From positions 186,001 through 250,000 of the forward strand of contig NZ_FNPF01000004.1 in assembly GCF_900107235.1 (NCBI RefSeq): a stretch of 64,000 nucleotides of DNA. The letters run 5' to 3'. The DNA comes from Citreimonas salinaria (GTDB lineage: Bacteria; Pseudomonadota; Alphaproteobacteria; Rhodobacterales; Rhodobacteraceae). Below are positions 33,981-43,551 of this stretch, piece by piece (position 1 is the first letter of the stretch; every line of letters starts with the position of its first letter). Both the position numbers and the translations under genes were made by a program. The notes beneath the pieces were generated by a model, which did not search any database, was not told the DNA's origin, and saw only the letters and a list, made by a program, of their open reading frames with translations.

Positions 33981-34373
33981 ATGTCCCTCAAGGATGCCGC
34001 GCGCGCCGTGCGCGAAAATGCCTACGTGCCCTATTCGCGCTATAAGGTCGGCGCGGCGATCCGGACGCCCTCGGGCGCCGTGCACGTGGGTTGCAACGTC
34101 GAGAACGTGGCCTACCCCGAAGGCACCTGCGCCGAGGCCGGCGCCATCGCCGCCATGTGCGCGGCGGGCGAGACGCGGATCGCCGAGGCCTACGTCGTCG
34201 CCGACGCGGCCGAGCCGGTGCCGCCCTGCGGCGGCTGCCGGCAGAAGCTGGCGGAATTCGCCGGCGCGGATGTGAAGATCACCCTGGCCACGATGGACGG
34301 CACCGAGAAGGTCATGACCGTGGCCGAGCTTCTGCCCGGCGCCTTCGCCCGCGACCACATGGACCGCGCATGA
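33981..34373 (+). CDS. cdd: Cytidine deaminase
   Basis: A 130-residue tetrameric-type cytidine deaminase converting cytidine and deoxycytidine to (deoxy)uridine. The zinc site is complete: GTCAEAGAI (Cys and catalytic Glu) and [10 protein letters not shown] (two Cys); substrate residues are in [24 protein letters not shown] precedes the ATG. Its TGA overlaps the ATG of deoA (ATGA), the first of three such couplings in the operon cdd-deoA-deoB-add-upp. Confidence 0.96.
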   Translation: MSLKDAARAVRENAYVPYSRYKVGAAIRTPSGAVHVGCNVENVAYPEGTCAEAGAIAAMCAAGETRIAEAYVVADAAEPVPPCGGCRQKLAEFAGADVKITLATMDGTEKVMTVAELLPGAFARDHMDRA

Positions 34374-35665
34374 CCGACGCGCGCAGCGTCATCGCCGCCC
34401 TGCGCCGGGGCGACGCGCCCACGCCCGAGGCCTTGGCATGGTTCGCGCAGGGCCTCGCCGACGGCACGGTCAGCGACGCGCAGGCCGGGGCCTTCGCCAT
34501 GGGCGTGTGCCTGCGGGGCCTGCCGGACGCGGGCCGCGTCGCGCTGACCCGCGCGATGCGCGACAGCGGACACGTGCTGGACTGGGATCTCGACGGGCCG
34601 GTGGTCGACAAGCACTCCACCGGCGGCATCGGCGACTGCACCTCGCTGGTGCTGGCGCCCGCCTTGGCGGCCTGCGGCGCCTATGTGCCGATGATCTCGG
34701 GGCGGGGCCTTGGCCATACCGGCGGCACGCTGGACAAGCTCGACGCGATCCCCGGTTACGCCACGGCCGCGGACGAGGCGCGCTTTCGCCGCGTTGTCGC
34801 CGACGCCGGCTGCGCGATCGTCGGCGCCTCGGCCGACATCGCGCCGGCGGACCGGCGGCTCTACGCGGTGCGCGACGTGACCGCGACGGTCGAAAGCCTC
34901 GACCTCATCTGCTCGTCCATCCTGTCGAAGAAGCTGGCCGCCGGGCTTCAGGCGCTGGTGCTCGACGTCAAGGTCGGCTCGGGCGCGTTCATGAAGACGG
35001 CCGCGGACGCCGGCGCTTTGGCCCGCGCCATGGTCGACACCGCCAACGCCGCCGGCTGCGCCACCGCCGTCCTGATGACGCGGATGGACGAACCGCTGGC
35101 GCCCAGCCTGGGCAACGCGCTCGAGGTCGACGCCGCGATGCGCGTCCTGACCGGGGTCGCGACCGGGCCGCTTCACGACCTCTCGGTGGCGCTGGGCGCC
35201 GAGGCGCTGGACCGCGCCGGCATCGCGGAGGGCGAGGCGAAGCTGCGCGACGCCATCGCCTCGGGCGCCGCCGCCGAGCGTTTCGCGCGGATGATCTACG
35301 GCCTTGGCGGGCCGAAGGACTTCGTCGAGGACTGGACCCGCTTCCTGCCCGAGGCGACGGTGATCGAGGAAGTGCCCGCGCCCGACAGCGGCATCGTCAC
35401 CGCCATCGACGGCGAGGCGCTGGGCCTTGCCGTGGTGCGTCTGGGCGGCGGGCGGCAGGTGGAAAGCGACCGCATCGACCCGGCCGTGGGCCTTTCGGAC
35501 GTGGTGCGCCTTGGCGCCCGCGTCGAGAGGGGCCAGCCGCTGGCCAAGGTCCACGCCGCGCGCGAAGGCCAGGCGCAAGAGGCCGCGCGCGCCGTCGCCG
35601 CCGCCGTGACGCTGGGCGACAAGGCGCCGAAGGCGGCGCCGCTGGTGATCGAGAGGGTGGCATGA
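34370..35665 (+). CDS. deoA: Thymidine phosphorylase
   Basis: A 431-residue pyrimidine nucleoside phosphorylase that splits thymidine (and deoxyuridine) to base and deoxyribose 1-phosphate. Family motifs: [40 protein letters not shown] (in parts), [27 protein letters not shown]. The C-terminal third is the all-beta pyrimidine nucleoside phosphorylase domain. It starts at the ATGA overlap with cdd and ends in an ATGA overlap with deoB, so it is translationally coupled on both sides. Pathway: deoxyribose 1-phosphate goes to DeoB. Confidence 0.96.
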   Translation: MTDARSVIAALRRGDAPTPEALAWFAQGLADGTVSDAQAGAFAMGVCLRGLPDAGRVALTRAMRDSGHVLDWDLDGPVVDKHSTGGIGDCTSLVLAPALAACGAYVPMISGRGLGHTGGTLDKLDAIPGYATAADEARFRRVVADAGCAIVGASADIAPADRRLYAVRDVTATVESLDLICSSILSKKLAAGLQALVLDVKVGSGAFMKTAADAGALARAMVDTANAAGCATAVLMTRMDEPLAPSLGNALEVDAAMRVLTGVATGPLHDLSVALGAEALDRAGIAEGEAKLRDAIASGAAAERFARMIYGLGGPKDFVEDWTRFLPEATVIEEVPAPDSGIVTAIDGEALGLAVVRLGGGRQVESDRIDPAVGLSDVVRLGARVERGQPLAKVHAAREGQAQEAARAVAAAVTLGDKAPKAAPLVIERVA

Positions 35666-36864
35666 CGCGCGCCTTCCTCGTGGTCATGGATTCGGTCGGC
35701 ATCGGCGGTGCGCCCGACGCCGACGCCTATTCCAGCGGCCACGTGCCCGATACCGGCGCCGACACGCTCGGTCACATCGCGCAGGCCTGCGCCGAGGGGC
35801 AGGCCGACACCGGCCGGCAGGGGCCTTTGCGTGTGCCGACCCTCGCGCGGCTGGGCCTGTTCCACGCTCACGCGCAGGCCATCGGCGCGCCGCAGCCCGA
35901 CCGGCAGGCCGAGGGGCTGTGGGCGGCGGCGACCGAGCATTCCCACGGCAAGGACACGCCCTCGGGGCACTGGGAACTGGCCGGGCTGCCGGTGCCGTGG
36001 GACTGGCACTACTTCCCCGAAACCGTGCCCGCCTTCCCGCCCGAGATCACCGAGGCCGTTTGCGAGATCGCCGGCTGCGACGGCATCCTCGGGGATTGCC
36101 ACGGCTCGGGCACCGACATGATCGACCGCTTCGGCCCCGAGCATATCCGCACGGGCCGGCCGATCTGCTACACCTCTGCCGACAGCGTGTTCCAGATCGC
36201 CGCGCACGAAGGCGCCTTCAGCCTCGACCGGCTGCTGGACCTGTGCGAACGCATCGCCCCCCGGCTGCACGCGATGCGCGTGGGCCGGGTGATCGCGCGC
36301 CCCTTCGTGGGCGAGCCGGGCAGCTTCCGGCGCACGTCGAACCGCCGGGACTATGCCATCGCCCCGCCCGAGCCGGTGCTGACCAACTGGGTGCAGCAGG
36401 CCGGCGGCCGCGTCCACGCGGTGGGCAAGATCGGCGACATCTTCTCGATGGCCGGCATCGACACCCTGCGCAAGGGCGACGACGCGGCGCTGATGGGCCA
36501 CCTGTCGGACCTCGTGGAAACCGCCGAGGACGGCAGCCTCACCTTCGCCAACTTCGTCGAATTCGACAGCCTTTACGGCCACCGCCGCGACGTGGCGGGC
36601 TACGCGCGCCAGCTGGAATGGTTCGATGCCGAGCTGGGCAAGGTGCTGGCGAAGCTGCGCGACGGTGACCTGCTGGTCGTCACCGCGGATCACGGCAACG
36701 ATCCCACCTGGGCCGGCACCGACCACACCCGCGAACGCGTTCCCGTGCTGATGGCCGGGCGCGGCGCGGGGGGCTTGGGGGACATGGCCTTCGCCGACGT
36801 GGCGGCGTCAGTGGCGGCGCATCTGGGCGTGCCGGGGCAGGGGCCGGGCGTCTCGGCGCTCTGA
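35662..36864 (+). CDS. deoB: Phosphopentomutase
   Basis: A 400-residue alkaline-phosphatase-superfamily mutase interconverting (deoxy)ribose 1-phosphate and 5-phosphate. Signatures: [13 protein letters not shown] (metal Asp), DTGADTLGH, the phosphorylated Thr region [12 protein letters not shown], and the C-terminal metal site [19 protein letters not shown]. Standard length. It follows deoA with a 4-base overlap and is followed 71 bases later by add, the only non-overlapping junction in the operon. No deoC aldolase is present in the cluster. Confidence 0.96.
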   Translation: MTRAFLVVMDSVGIGGAPDADAYSSGHVPDTGADTLGHIAQACAEGQADTGRQGPLRVPTLARLGLFHAHAQAIGAPQPDRQAEGLWAAATEHSHGKDTPSGHWELAGLPVPWDWHYFPETVPAFPPEITEAVCEIAGCDGILGDCHGSGTDMIDRFGPEHIRTGRPICYTSADSVFQIAAHEGAFSLDRLLDLCERIAPRLHAMRVGRVIARPFVGEPGSFRRTSNRRDYAIAPPEPVLTNWVQQAGGRVHAVGKIGDIFSMAGIDTLRKGDDAALMGHLSDLVETAEDGSLTFANFVEFDSLYGHRRDVAGYARQLEWFDAELGKVLAKLRDGDLLVVTADHGNDPTWAGTDHTRERVPVLMAGRGAGGLGDMAFADVAASVAAHLGVPGQGPGVSAL

Positions 36865-36935
36865 TCCGGGCGCGATCCTATGGCGCAACGCGGCCCGCGA
36901 TGCTATCCGCTCCGAAACGCCACAGGACCGCCGCC

Positions 36936-37967
36936 ATGAGACATCCCGACGACCGCCCGCCGCTCGACGACGAGGCGCTGGACCGCATCGCCCGCCTGCC
37001 CAAGGCCGAGCTGCACACGCATTTCGAGGGCGCCGCCCCGCCGGAGTTCATCCGCGACCTCGCCAAGAAGCGCAGCGTGGACCTGTCGGGGATCTTCCGC
37101 CGCGACGGCTCGTACGACTACCGCGACTTCGTGCACTTCCTGTCGGTCTACGAGGTGGCGACCAGCGTTCTGAAGACGCCCGAGGATTTCGGCCGCCTGT
37201 GCACCGCCTTTCTGGAAAAAAGCGCCGAGAACGGCGTGGTCTATTCCGAGACCTTCCTGTCGCCGGATTTCTGCGGCGGCGGCGACGTGAGCGCCTGGCG
37301 CGAATACCTGCACGCCATCCGCGAAGCGGCCAAAGCAGCCGAGCGCGACATGGGCGTCACCCTGCGCGGCATCGTCACCTGCATCCGCCATTTCGGCCCC
37401 GACCAAGCGAAGCGCACCGCCCGCTGCGCGGCCGAGACCGCCGACGACTGGTTGACCGGCTTCGGCATGGGCGGCGACGAGAACAAGGGCAAACAGGGCG
37501 ACTTCGCCTATGCCTTCGACATGGCGCGCGAGGCCGGGCTGCGGCTGACCACCCATGCCGGCGAATGGCGCGGCCCTTCGGAAGTGCGCGACGCGCTGGC
37601 GCTTGGGGTCGAACGCCTCGGCCACGGCGTGCGCGCGTCCGAGGACCCGGCGCTGGTCGAGGAACTGGCCGAGCGCGGCACCACGCTCGAGGTCTGCCCC
37701 GGCTCGAACGTGTTCCTGGGCGTCTACGACACGCTGTCGAAGCACCCGATCGACGCGCTGCGCGACAAGGGCGTCAACGTCACCGTGTCCACGGACGACC
37801 CGCCTTTCTTCCACACCACCATGCGCCGCGAATACGTGAACCTCGCCCGGACCTTCCACTGGGACGAGGCCGTGTTCACCGACCTCAACCGCACCGCGAT
37901 GGCGGCCGCGTTCTGCGACGACGCCACCCGCGAAAAGATCCTCAAGAAACTGGAGCCCGCAGCATGA
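36936..37967 (+). CDS. add: Adenosine deaminase
   Basis: A 343-residue amidohydrolase that deaminates adenosine and deoxyadenosine to inosine. Zinc ligands and catalytic residues are visible: ELHTHFEGA (HxH), TTHAGEWRG (His and catalytic Glu), [11 protein letters not shown] and STDDPPFF (Asp). In this group 'HTHFEG' rather than HTHLDG at the first site is common for adenosine/adenine deaminase-like proteins, so adenine as substrate is a possibility. The start MRHPDDRPP is supported by CAGGA about ten bases upstream. Its stop overlaps the ATG of upp. Confidence 0.88.
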   Translation: MRHPDDRPPLDDEALDRIARLPKAELHTHFEGAAPPEFIRDLAKKRSVDLSGIFRRDGSYDYRDFVHFLSVYEVATSVLKTPEDFGRLCTAFLEKSAENGVVYSETFLSPDFCGGGDVSAWREYLHAIREAAKAAERDMGVTLRGIVTCIRHFGPDQAKRTARCAAETADDWLTGFGMGGDENKGKQGDFAYAFDMAREAGLRLTTHAGEWRGPSEVRDALALGVERLGHGVRASEDPALVEELAERGTTLEVCPGSNVFLGVYDTLSKHPIDALRDKGVNVTVSTDDPPFFHTTMRREYVNLARTFHWDEAVFTDLNRTAMAAAFCDDATREKILKKLEPAA

Positions 37968-38596
37968 CCCGGCACCTGACCATCGTCGACCACCCGCTGG
38001 TGCAGCACAAGCTGTCCATCATGCGCGACAGGACCACCTCGACCGCGTCCTTCCGGCAGCTGCTGCGCGAGATCAGCCACCTTCTGGCCTACGAGGTCAC
38101 GCGCGACCTGCCGATGACCACCCGCACGATCGAGACGCCGATGTGCGAGATGGAGGCGCCGATGATCGAGGGCAAGAAGCTGGCCCTGATCTCGATCCTG
38201 CGCGCGGGCAACGGGCTGCTCGACGGCATCCTCGACCTGATCCCGGCGGCGCGCGTGGGCTTCGTCGGCCTCTACCGCGACGAGGAGACGCTCCAGCCGG
38301 TGCAATACTACTTCAAGGTTCCCGAGAACCTGGGCGACCGGCTGACCATCGTGGTCGACCCGATGCTGGCCACCGGCAATTCCTCGGCCGCGGCGGTGGA
38401 CCTGCTGAAACAGGCGGGCGCGCGCGACATCATCTTCCTGTGCCTGCTGGCCGCCCCCGAAGGCGTCGAGCGGATGCGCCAGGCGCACCCGGACGTTCCG
38501 GTCGTGACCGCCGCGCTGGACGAGAAGCTCAACGAGCGCGGCTACATCCTGCCGGGCCTGGGCGACGCGGGCGACCGGATGTTCGGCACGCAGTAG
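37964..38596 (+). CDS. upp: Uracil phosphoribosyltransferase
   Basis: A 210-residue salvage enzyme joining uracil and PRPP to form UMP. The PRPP-binding motif [15 protein letters not shown] and the uracil-binding loop [12 protein letters not shown] are both intact, as is the [12 protein letters not shown] motif. It is the last gene of the salvage operon and starts at an ATGA overlap with add. Together the operon converts cytidine and thymidine to free bases and pentose phosphates and returns uracil to UMP. Confidence 0.97.
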   Translation: MTRHLTIVDHPLVQHKLSIMRDRTTSTASFRQLLREISHLLAYEVTRDLPMTTRTIETPMCEMEAPMIEGKKLALISILRAGNGLLDGILDLIPAARVGFVGLYRDEETLQPVQYYFKVPENLGDRLTIVVDPMLATGNSSAAAVDLLKQAGARDIIFLCLLAAPEGVERMRQAHPDVPVVTAALDEKLNERGYILPGLGDAGDRMFGTQ

Positions 38597-38677
38597 CGCG
38601 GAACCCGTCAACGGCACGGAAACTTTACAAGTTGTCGTGGATAGGTCACCGTCCACGCACGAGACAGGGGTCGCGCC

Positions 38678-39805
38678 ATGCCGTTCACGTCGCTTCGAAA
38701 CCTCGCGCTGATCGCCGCCGCGTGCGGGGGCATCGCCGCCCCGGCCGGGGCGCAGCAGGCCTTCGTGGCCGAGCCGGTGAACCTGCCGCCCGCCGACTTC
38801 ACCGGCGACCAGTTCGTCGACAACGACGGCTGCATCTTCGTACGCGCCGGGTTCGACGGGAAGACCACCTGGGTTCCCCGCGTCACCCGCTCGCGCGAGC
38901 CGGTCTGCGGGCAGGAGCCGACTTTCGCCGCGGCCGCGGTGCCCGAACCGGCCGAGGAGCCTGCGGTCGAGACGGTCGAGGCACCGTCGGCCTTGGCGGC
39001 CGTCGAGGCGCCGAAATCGCCGCGCGCCGCCGCCCCCGCGACGGCTGCCTCTCCCGCGGCGCAACCCGCTGCCGCCGCGACCCCGGCACGCAGCGCCCGG
39101 CCGCAGGCCTCGGTGCCGCCCCGCATCGTCCGCAGCGCACCGCCGCGCGCGCCCGTCGCCGCCGATGCGCGCTGGGACCGGCCCGCGCCACGGATCGCGC
39201 CCTCGGCCGAGGTGATCCCCACCGCGGGCGGCGGCACCATGGTGGTCGCGGAGTCGTCGTGGATCGTGCCGGACCAGGTCTTCGAAAGCCGGGTCGAGCG
39301 CGGCGTCACCATCCCGCCCGGATACGAGCCCGCCTGGGAGGACGGCCGCCTGAACCCGTGGCGGGCCTGGCAGAAGGTCGCCGGTTTCCGCGCGACCCAG
39401 CGCGTCTGGACCAGCACCGTGCCGCGCATCGGCATCCCCGAAGGCGTGCCCGCAACCGTGGAGGACCCGGTCGCGGTCTATCGCACCACGGCCCCCGCGC
39501 CGCGGACCGGGACGGGTGTGCGCTACGTGACAGATGACGGGCGCCGTGCGGTCGTCTCGACCAGCGGCGCGGCCGCGCAGCCGGCGCGCTTCGTGCGCGT
39601 CGGCCTGTTCAGCAGCCAGGGCGGCGCCGACGCGGCGGCCAGGCGCCTGCACTCCGCCGGCCTGCCGGTGCGGTTCGGCACGCAAAGGCATGACGGCCGG
39701 TCGCTGCGGGCGGTGCTGGTCGGGCCGTTCACGTCCGACGCGGCCCTGCGCGACGGGCTGGCGCAGACACGGCGCGCCGGGTACGCGGACGCCGTCGCGC
39801 ACTAG
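38678..39805 (+). CDS. Exported SPOR-domain protein
   Basis: A 375-residue secreted or periplasmic protein. Residues 1-25 form a signal peptide ending APAGAQQ. Residues about 45-90 hold a conserved two-cysteine segment (DNDGCIFVRAGFDGKTTWVP, then EPVCGQEP). Residues about 95-175 are a flexible Pro/Ala-rich linker. The C terminus (about 300-375) is a SPOR domain (FVRVGLFSSQGGADAAARRL, then GPFTSDAALRDGLAQT), which binds denuded septal peptidoglycan. It may be a cell division or envelope protein. The middle region is specific to Rhodobacterales as far as I can judge. It is convergent with the next gene, ten bases apart. Confidence 0.85.
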   Translation: MPFTSLRNLALIAAACGGIAAPAGAQQAFVAEPVNLPPADFTGDQFVDNDGCIFVRAGFDGKTTWVPRVTRSREPVCGQEPTFAAAAVPEPAEEPAVETVEAPSALAAVEAPKSPRAAAPATAASPAAQPAAAATPARSARPQASVPPRIVRSAPPRAPVAADARWDRPAPRIAPSAEVIPTAGGGTMVVAESSWIVPDQVFESRVERGVTIPPGYEPAWEDGRLNPWRAWQKVAGFRATQRVWTSTVPRIGIPEGVPATVEDPVAVYRTTAPAPRTGTGVRYVTDDGRRAVVSTSGAAAQPARFVRVGLFSSQGGADAAARRLHSAGLPVRFGTQRHDGRSLRAVLVGPFTSDAALRDGLAQTRRAGYADAVAH

Positions 39806-39814
39806 GCGGCGGTC

Positions 39815-40837
39815 TTACGCGCCGCAGACGCCCTGCAGGCGCACCCAGTCGGAATCGCTGGCGACTGGCGCACCGTCGCCGGCGCCGGGATCGGCCTCGA
39901 TCAGCGGCAGCGTGGTCTCGCCGGTCGGATCGATGGCGTAGGCATAGGGCGTGCTGCGCATCTGCGCCGCCTGGAAGGCGCCCAGCAGCGCGTCGTTCGG
40001 GGCCGGGCGCTGCGGCGCGGTCAGCACCTGCTCGGCATAGGACGACAGCGCCTCCTCGGGCAGGCTGCCGGTGGTCAGCAATTGCAGCGTCGCGATCAGC
40101 CCCGCGTGGTCCAGCACGTCGCGCAGCGGGTCGTCCAGCCGCGCGCGCAGCGCCTCGGCCAGGATGTAGCCGGCGGCGATGTCCGGGTCCTCGTGGTCCT
40201 CGAAGACCTGCCGGCCCAGCAGGATCACCCCGCCGGGCAGGTGGGCGCTGTCGCGCGCCGCCGTGGGCAGCACCACCAGCGCGTTCGCCCGATCCGGGCC
40301 CAGCACCCGCGCCGCCAGCCGCCGCAGCGGCGCGCGCGCGTCGCGCCCGCGGCAGGGCTGGCCGGTGACGCGCGTCATGTGCGCCAGCACCGCCTGGCCG
40401 ATCTCGGCGCGCTTGGCGGGCGGCACGACGGTCGTGGCATAGCGTTCCAGCGCGCCGGGCAGCCAGACCAGCACCGCCAGCGCCAGCGCCGCGGCCACCG
40501 ACCCGCCAATTGCGAAGCGCAGCTTTCCCGGCCGCGGGCGCCGCCGCTCGATCGCGCGCAGCACGCGGTCGATGCCGTCGATCATCGCGGTCTCGTCCTC
40601 GGGGATCTCCAGCGTCTCGCCCGGTTCGCCGTCGAGGTGATACAGCGCCGGCCGGGCCGTGCCGTTGGCGCGCACCATCGCCGCGACCGACCAGTGCGTC
40701 AGGACCGCGCCGCTGATCTCGGTCAGGGTCAGCGTGGCATCGCCCAGCGAGACGATCACCTCGCGCCGCTGTTCGCCCGGCGCGGGACGCCAGAGGCCGG
40801 TGGCCTCGAGCCTGTCGTACTCTTTCAACGCGGTCAT
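39815..40837 (-). CDS. Membrane protein with degenerate M48-like peptidase domain
   Basis: A 340-residue protein of unrecognised family. Residues about 1-100 are soluble (a compact beta-rich region, SLGDATLTLTEISGAVLTHWS). One membrane span lies around 105-125 (IGGSVAAALALAVLVWLP). The C-terminal half has the layout of an M48 peptidase: NALVVLPTAARDSAHLPGGVI, then LLGRQVFEDHEDPDIAAGYILAEALRA, but where HExxH should be there is AEALR, so the zinc site is lost. A single cysteine pair is spaced far apart. This is an inference from pattern. Upstream of it lies copy 2 of the 74-bp repeat. Confidence 0.6.
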   Translation of the reverse strand: MTALKEYDRLEATGLWRPAPGEQRREVIVSLGDATLTLTEISGAVLTHWSVAAMVRANGTARPALYHLDGEPGETLEIPEDETAMIDGIDRVLRAIERRRPRPGKLRFAIGGSVAAALALAVLVWLPGALERYATTVVPPAKRAEIGQAVLAHMTRVTGQPCRGRDARAPLRRLAARVLGPDRANALVVLPTAARDSAHLPGGVILLGRQVFEDHEDPDIAAGYILAEALRARLDDPLRDVLDHAGLIATLQLLTTGSLPEEALSSYAEQVLTAPQRPAPNDALLGAFQAAQMRSTPYAYAIDPTGETTLPLIEADPGAGDGAPVASDSDWVRLQGVCGA

Positions 40838-40939
40838 TCGGGACTGTATGCGCCTTGTCGCTTTCCCAAGGGTCTACCGCGCGGCGCGGAATGTGGAAAG
40901 CCCGGTCGTGTGTTCGGCCGTCGCCGCGGGGCGAAACCT

Positions 40940-41013
40940 TGACGAATCATGAATCCGCCTCTGCAAGCCATTGATATTCTTGGCGCGGATTCCTGTCCCA
41001 CCGTGGGACACCT
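40940..41013 (-). repeat. 74-bp composite intergenic repeat, copy 2
   Basis: Minus-strand orientation relative to copy 1. Reading the minus strand from 41013: AGGTGTCCCACGGTGGGACA (an 8-bp inverted repeat TGTCCCAC/GTGGGACA with one central base), a 20-base variable spacer, a conserved block with GGCTTGCAGAGGCGG, three variable bases, then GATTCGTCA at 40948-40940. Order, spacing and length equal copy 1 (20073-20146). It starts 17 bases after the stop of the acyl-CoA synthetase gene, on the same strand, just as copy 1 follows dat. Confidence 0.8.
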
Positions 41014-41030
41014 CGCGCGGCCCCCGCCGG

Positions 41031-42656
41031 TCACAGGTCCCGCGCCAGGCTGCGCAGCTCGAACTTCTGGATCTTTCCGGTCGAGGTCTTGGGCAGATCC
41101 CGGAACACCACCCGCTTGGGCGTCTTGAACCCCGCCAGCCTCTCGCGCGCATAGGCGATCAGCTCGGCCTCGGTCGCGTCGGCTCCGTCCTTCAGCTCGA
41201 CGAAGGCGCAGGGCACCTCGCCCCACTTCTCGTCCGGTTTCGCCACCACGGCACACAGCGACACCGCGTCGTGGCCCATCAGGCAGCCCTCGACCTCGAC
41301 CGAGCTGACGTTCTCGCCGCCCGAGATGATGATGTCCTTGGCCCGGTCCGCGATCTGGACGTAGCTGTCGGGATGGATCACCGCGATGTCGCCCGAGCGG
41401 AAGACCCCGCCGGCGAAGGCCTCGGCCGTGGCCTCGGGGTTCTTCAGGTAGCCCTTCATCACGCCGTTGCCTCGGAACACGATCTCGCCCTTGGTCGTGC
41501 CGTCGCGGGGCACCGGACGGTCCTCGTCGTCCCACACATCCACCGGCTCCATGAACGGCATCGCGACGCCCTGCCGGGCCTTCACCGCCGCGCGGTCGGC
41601 GCCCTGCAGGTGATCCCAGTCCGCCGACCAGCAGCACTCGGTCGCGGGGCCGTAGGTTTCGGTCAGCCCGTAGACATGGGTGATGTTGAAGCCCATCGTC
41701 TCGATCTTTGCCAGCGTAGCGGGGGCCGGCGGCGCGCCGGCGGTGAACACCTCGACCACGTGGTCGAATGTCCGCCGCGCCTCGGGCGGCGCGTTCACCA
41801 GCGCGTTGAGCACGATCGGCGCGCCGCCGAAATGGGTCACGCCCTCGTCCGCGATGGCGTCGAAGATCGGCTTGGCCGCGATGTCGCGGCAGCAGACCAG
41901 CGTCCCGCCCAGCACGGGCATCATCCAGGTGTGGCACCAGCCGTTGCAGTGGAACAGCGGCACGATGGTCAGGTAGACCGGGTGCAGCACCATCCGCCAC
42001 GACAGCACCTGACCCATCGCGTTCAGGTACGCTCCGCGGTGGTGATACACGACGCCCTTCGGCCGCCCCGTCGTGCCCGAGGTGTAGTTGAGCGCGAGGC
42101 TTTCCCACTCGTCCCCGGGCATGATCCAGGCGAGATCCGGATCGCCGCGCGCCAGCAGGTCCTCGTATTCCAGGTGCTCGCTGGCCGCGGGCGCGCCGCC
42201 GTGGCGGTCGGCCACCTCGATCACCTGCGGGGCGGGGCCCTCCATCCGCGCCATGGCGGCGGTCAGCATGTCCATGAAGTGCGGATCGCACAGCACGACC
42301 TTCGCCTGCCCGTGATCGAGGATGTAGGCCACGGTGTCGGCGTCGAGCCGCGTGTTGATCGCGTTGAGCACCGCGCCGCAGGCGGGCACGCCGAAATGCG
42401 CCTCGGCCTGCGCGGGGATGTTGGGCAGGATCGTCGCCACCACGTCGCCCGGCCGCACACCCATCCCGGTCAGAGCCGAGGCCAGCCGCGTGACGCGCTC
42501 GTGATACTCGGCATAGCTCTTGCGGTGCGGGCCGTAGATCACGGCCGTGCGGGTGCGAAACACCTGCGCCCCGCGTTGCAGGAACGACAAGGGCGTCAGC
42601 GGCACGTGGTTCGCGGCGTTCCTGTCCAGCCCGGTCTCGTCGGCCATCCACCCCAT
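41031..42656 (-). CDS. AMP-binding acyl-CoA synthetase
   Basis: A 541-residue adenylate-forming ligase. Motifs: LNYTSGTTGRPKGVVYHHRG (P-loop), HVYGLTETYGP, GVFRSGDIAVIHPDSYVQIADRAKDIIISGGEN (in parts) and PKTSTGKIQKFELR with the C-terminal catalytic lysine. It activates a fatty or related carboxylic acid to its CoA thioester. The sequence lies in the medium-chain acyl-CoA/3-methylmercaptopropionyl-CoA ligase neighbourhood; substrate is not decided by sequence. GGGGGAG lies seven bases before the ATG. It is alone on its strand and followed by a 74-bp composite repeat. Confidence 0.9.
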   Translation of the reverse strand: MGWMADETGLDRNAANHVPLTPLSFLQRGAQVFRTRTAVIYGPHRKSYAEYHERVTRLASALTGMGVRPGDVVATILPNIPAQAEAHFGVPACGAVLNAINTRLDADTVAYILDHGQAKVVLCDPHFMDMLTAAMARMEGPAPQVIEVADRHGGAPAASEHLEYEDLLARGDPDLAWIMPGDEWESLALNYTSGTTGRPKGVVYHHRGAYLNAMGQVLSWRMVLHPVYLTIVPLFHCNGWCHTWMMPVLGGTLVCCRDIAAKPIFDAIADEGVTHFGGAPIVLNALVNAPPEARRTFDHVVEVFTAGAPPAPATLAKIETMGFNITHVYGLTETYGPATECCWSADWDHLQGADRAAVKARQGVAMPFMEPVDVWDDEDRPVPRDGTTKGEIVFRGNGVMKGYLKNPEATAEAFAGGVFRSGDIAVIHPDSYVQIADRAKDIIISGGENVSSVEVEGCLMGHDAVSLCAVVAKPDEKWGEVPCAFVELKDGADATEAELIAYARERLAGFKTPKRVVFRDLPKTSTGKIQKFELRSLARDL

Positions 42657-42785
42657 GATGCGTCTCCCCCTCGCACACTCGGTCGTGCCATGAATAGCAT
42701 TGCCGCGCGGGAAATCTCGTGGAAATCCGGCGCCGAAGCTGCGAATTCCTGGCTCCGCGCGTCTCGTCGAAGACGCGGCGGGCGC

Positions 42786-43418
42786 TCAGTCCCCGCCGAT
42801 CGGCACCAGCAGCGCGTCGTCCAGCGTGCAGTCGCGCACCACGTCCGCGCCGCAGGTCACCGGCTTCAGGTCGCGCGACAGGCACAGGCGAACCTCCTGC
42901 ACCTGCCCGTCGCGGCAGGTGACGGTGACGCCGTCCGGGGACAGTGCCGGGTTCGCCTTCAGGAAGGCCTCTTCGACGACGCGGGCGGGCAGGCGCACCG
43001 GATCGCGCAGGTCGCGGAAGACCTGCGGGCGCGTGACCGCATCGTAGGCGTCGCGCGACAGGCCGAAATAGGCCTCGGCCGACAGGCCCGAACAGGCGCC
43101 GTGCTTCTTCCACTGGTGCCAGGCCAGCCCGGCGATGCCCATGATGTCGGCCATCGCGGCGGTCTGTGCGCGCGACGGCGGCGCGGCGCCCGTGGGGCAG
43201 TAGGACGGCCAGCCGCGATCGTATTGCGGCCATAGCCCGTGCAGCGACCAGCCCAGTCCGCGGCCGCATTGCTCGGACCCGCGCGCAATCCCCTCGCGGT
43301 CGCACCAGCCGGGCGACCAGCTGAGCGCCATCACGTAATAGTCGAAATCGCCCGCGCGCTCGCCCTCGGCGTGGGCCAGTCCCGCGACCAGAAGAAGGAC
43401 CGCCAGGGCTGCGCGCAT
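42786..43418 (-). CDS. Periplasmic ribonuclease T2 family protein
   Basis: A 210-residue secreted ribonuclease. A signal peptide (MRAALAVLLLVAGLAHAEG) is followed by the two catalytic blocks of RNase T2: WSLHGLWPQY (first histidine) and HQWKKHGACSG (Glu-Lys-His block, with Gln-Trp in place of Glu-Trp at its start). Cysteines form likely disulphides as in E. coli RNase I. The Glu to Gln change in the HEWxKHG motif is noteworthy. It probably degrades external RNA to nucleotides. The ATG has GGAAAG upstream. It is divergent from trcR with 133 bp between. Confidence 0.88.
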   Translation of the reverse strand: MRAALAVLLLVAGLAHAEGERAGDFDYYVMALSWSPGWCDREGIARGSEQCGRGLGWSLHGLWPQYDRGWPSYCPTGAAPPSRAQTAAMADIMGIAGLAWHQWKKHGACSGLSAEAYFGLSRDAYDAVTRPQVFRDLRDPVRLPARVVEEAFLKANPALSPDGVTVTCRDGQVQEVRLCLSRDLKPVTCGADVVRDCTLDDALLVPIGGD

Positions 43419-43551
43419 TTTCTCTTTCCTCGTGATGCCAAGGCGATTATATAGCGCGCGAGTTTCCCGACAACGGTAACTGTCCCGGATGGCCGGGACC
43501 GCCTGGCCAGACCGCCACGGCGCGGGAAGGACTATTGCAAGGAGACGTGTT

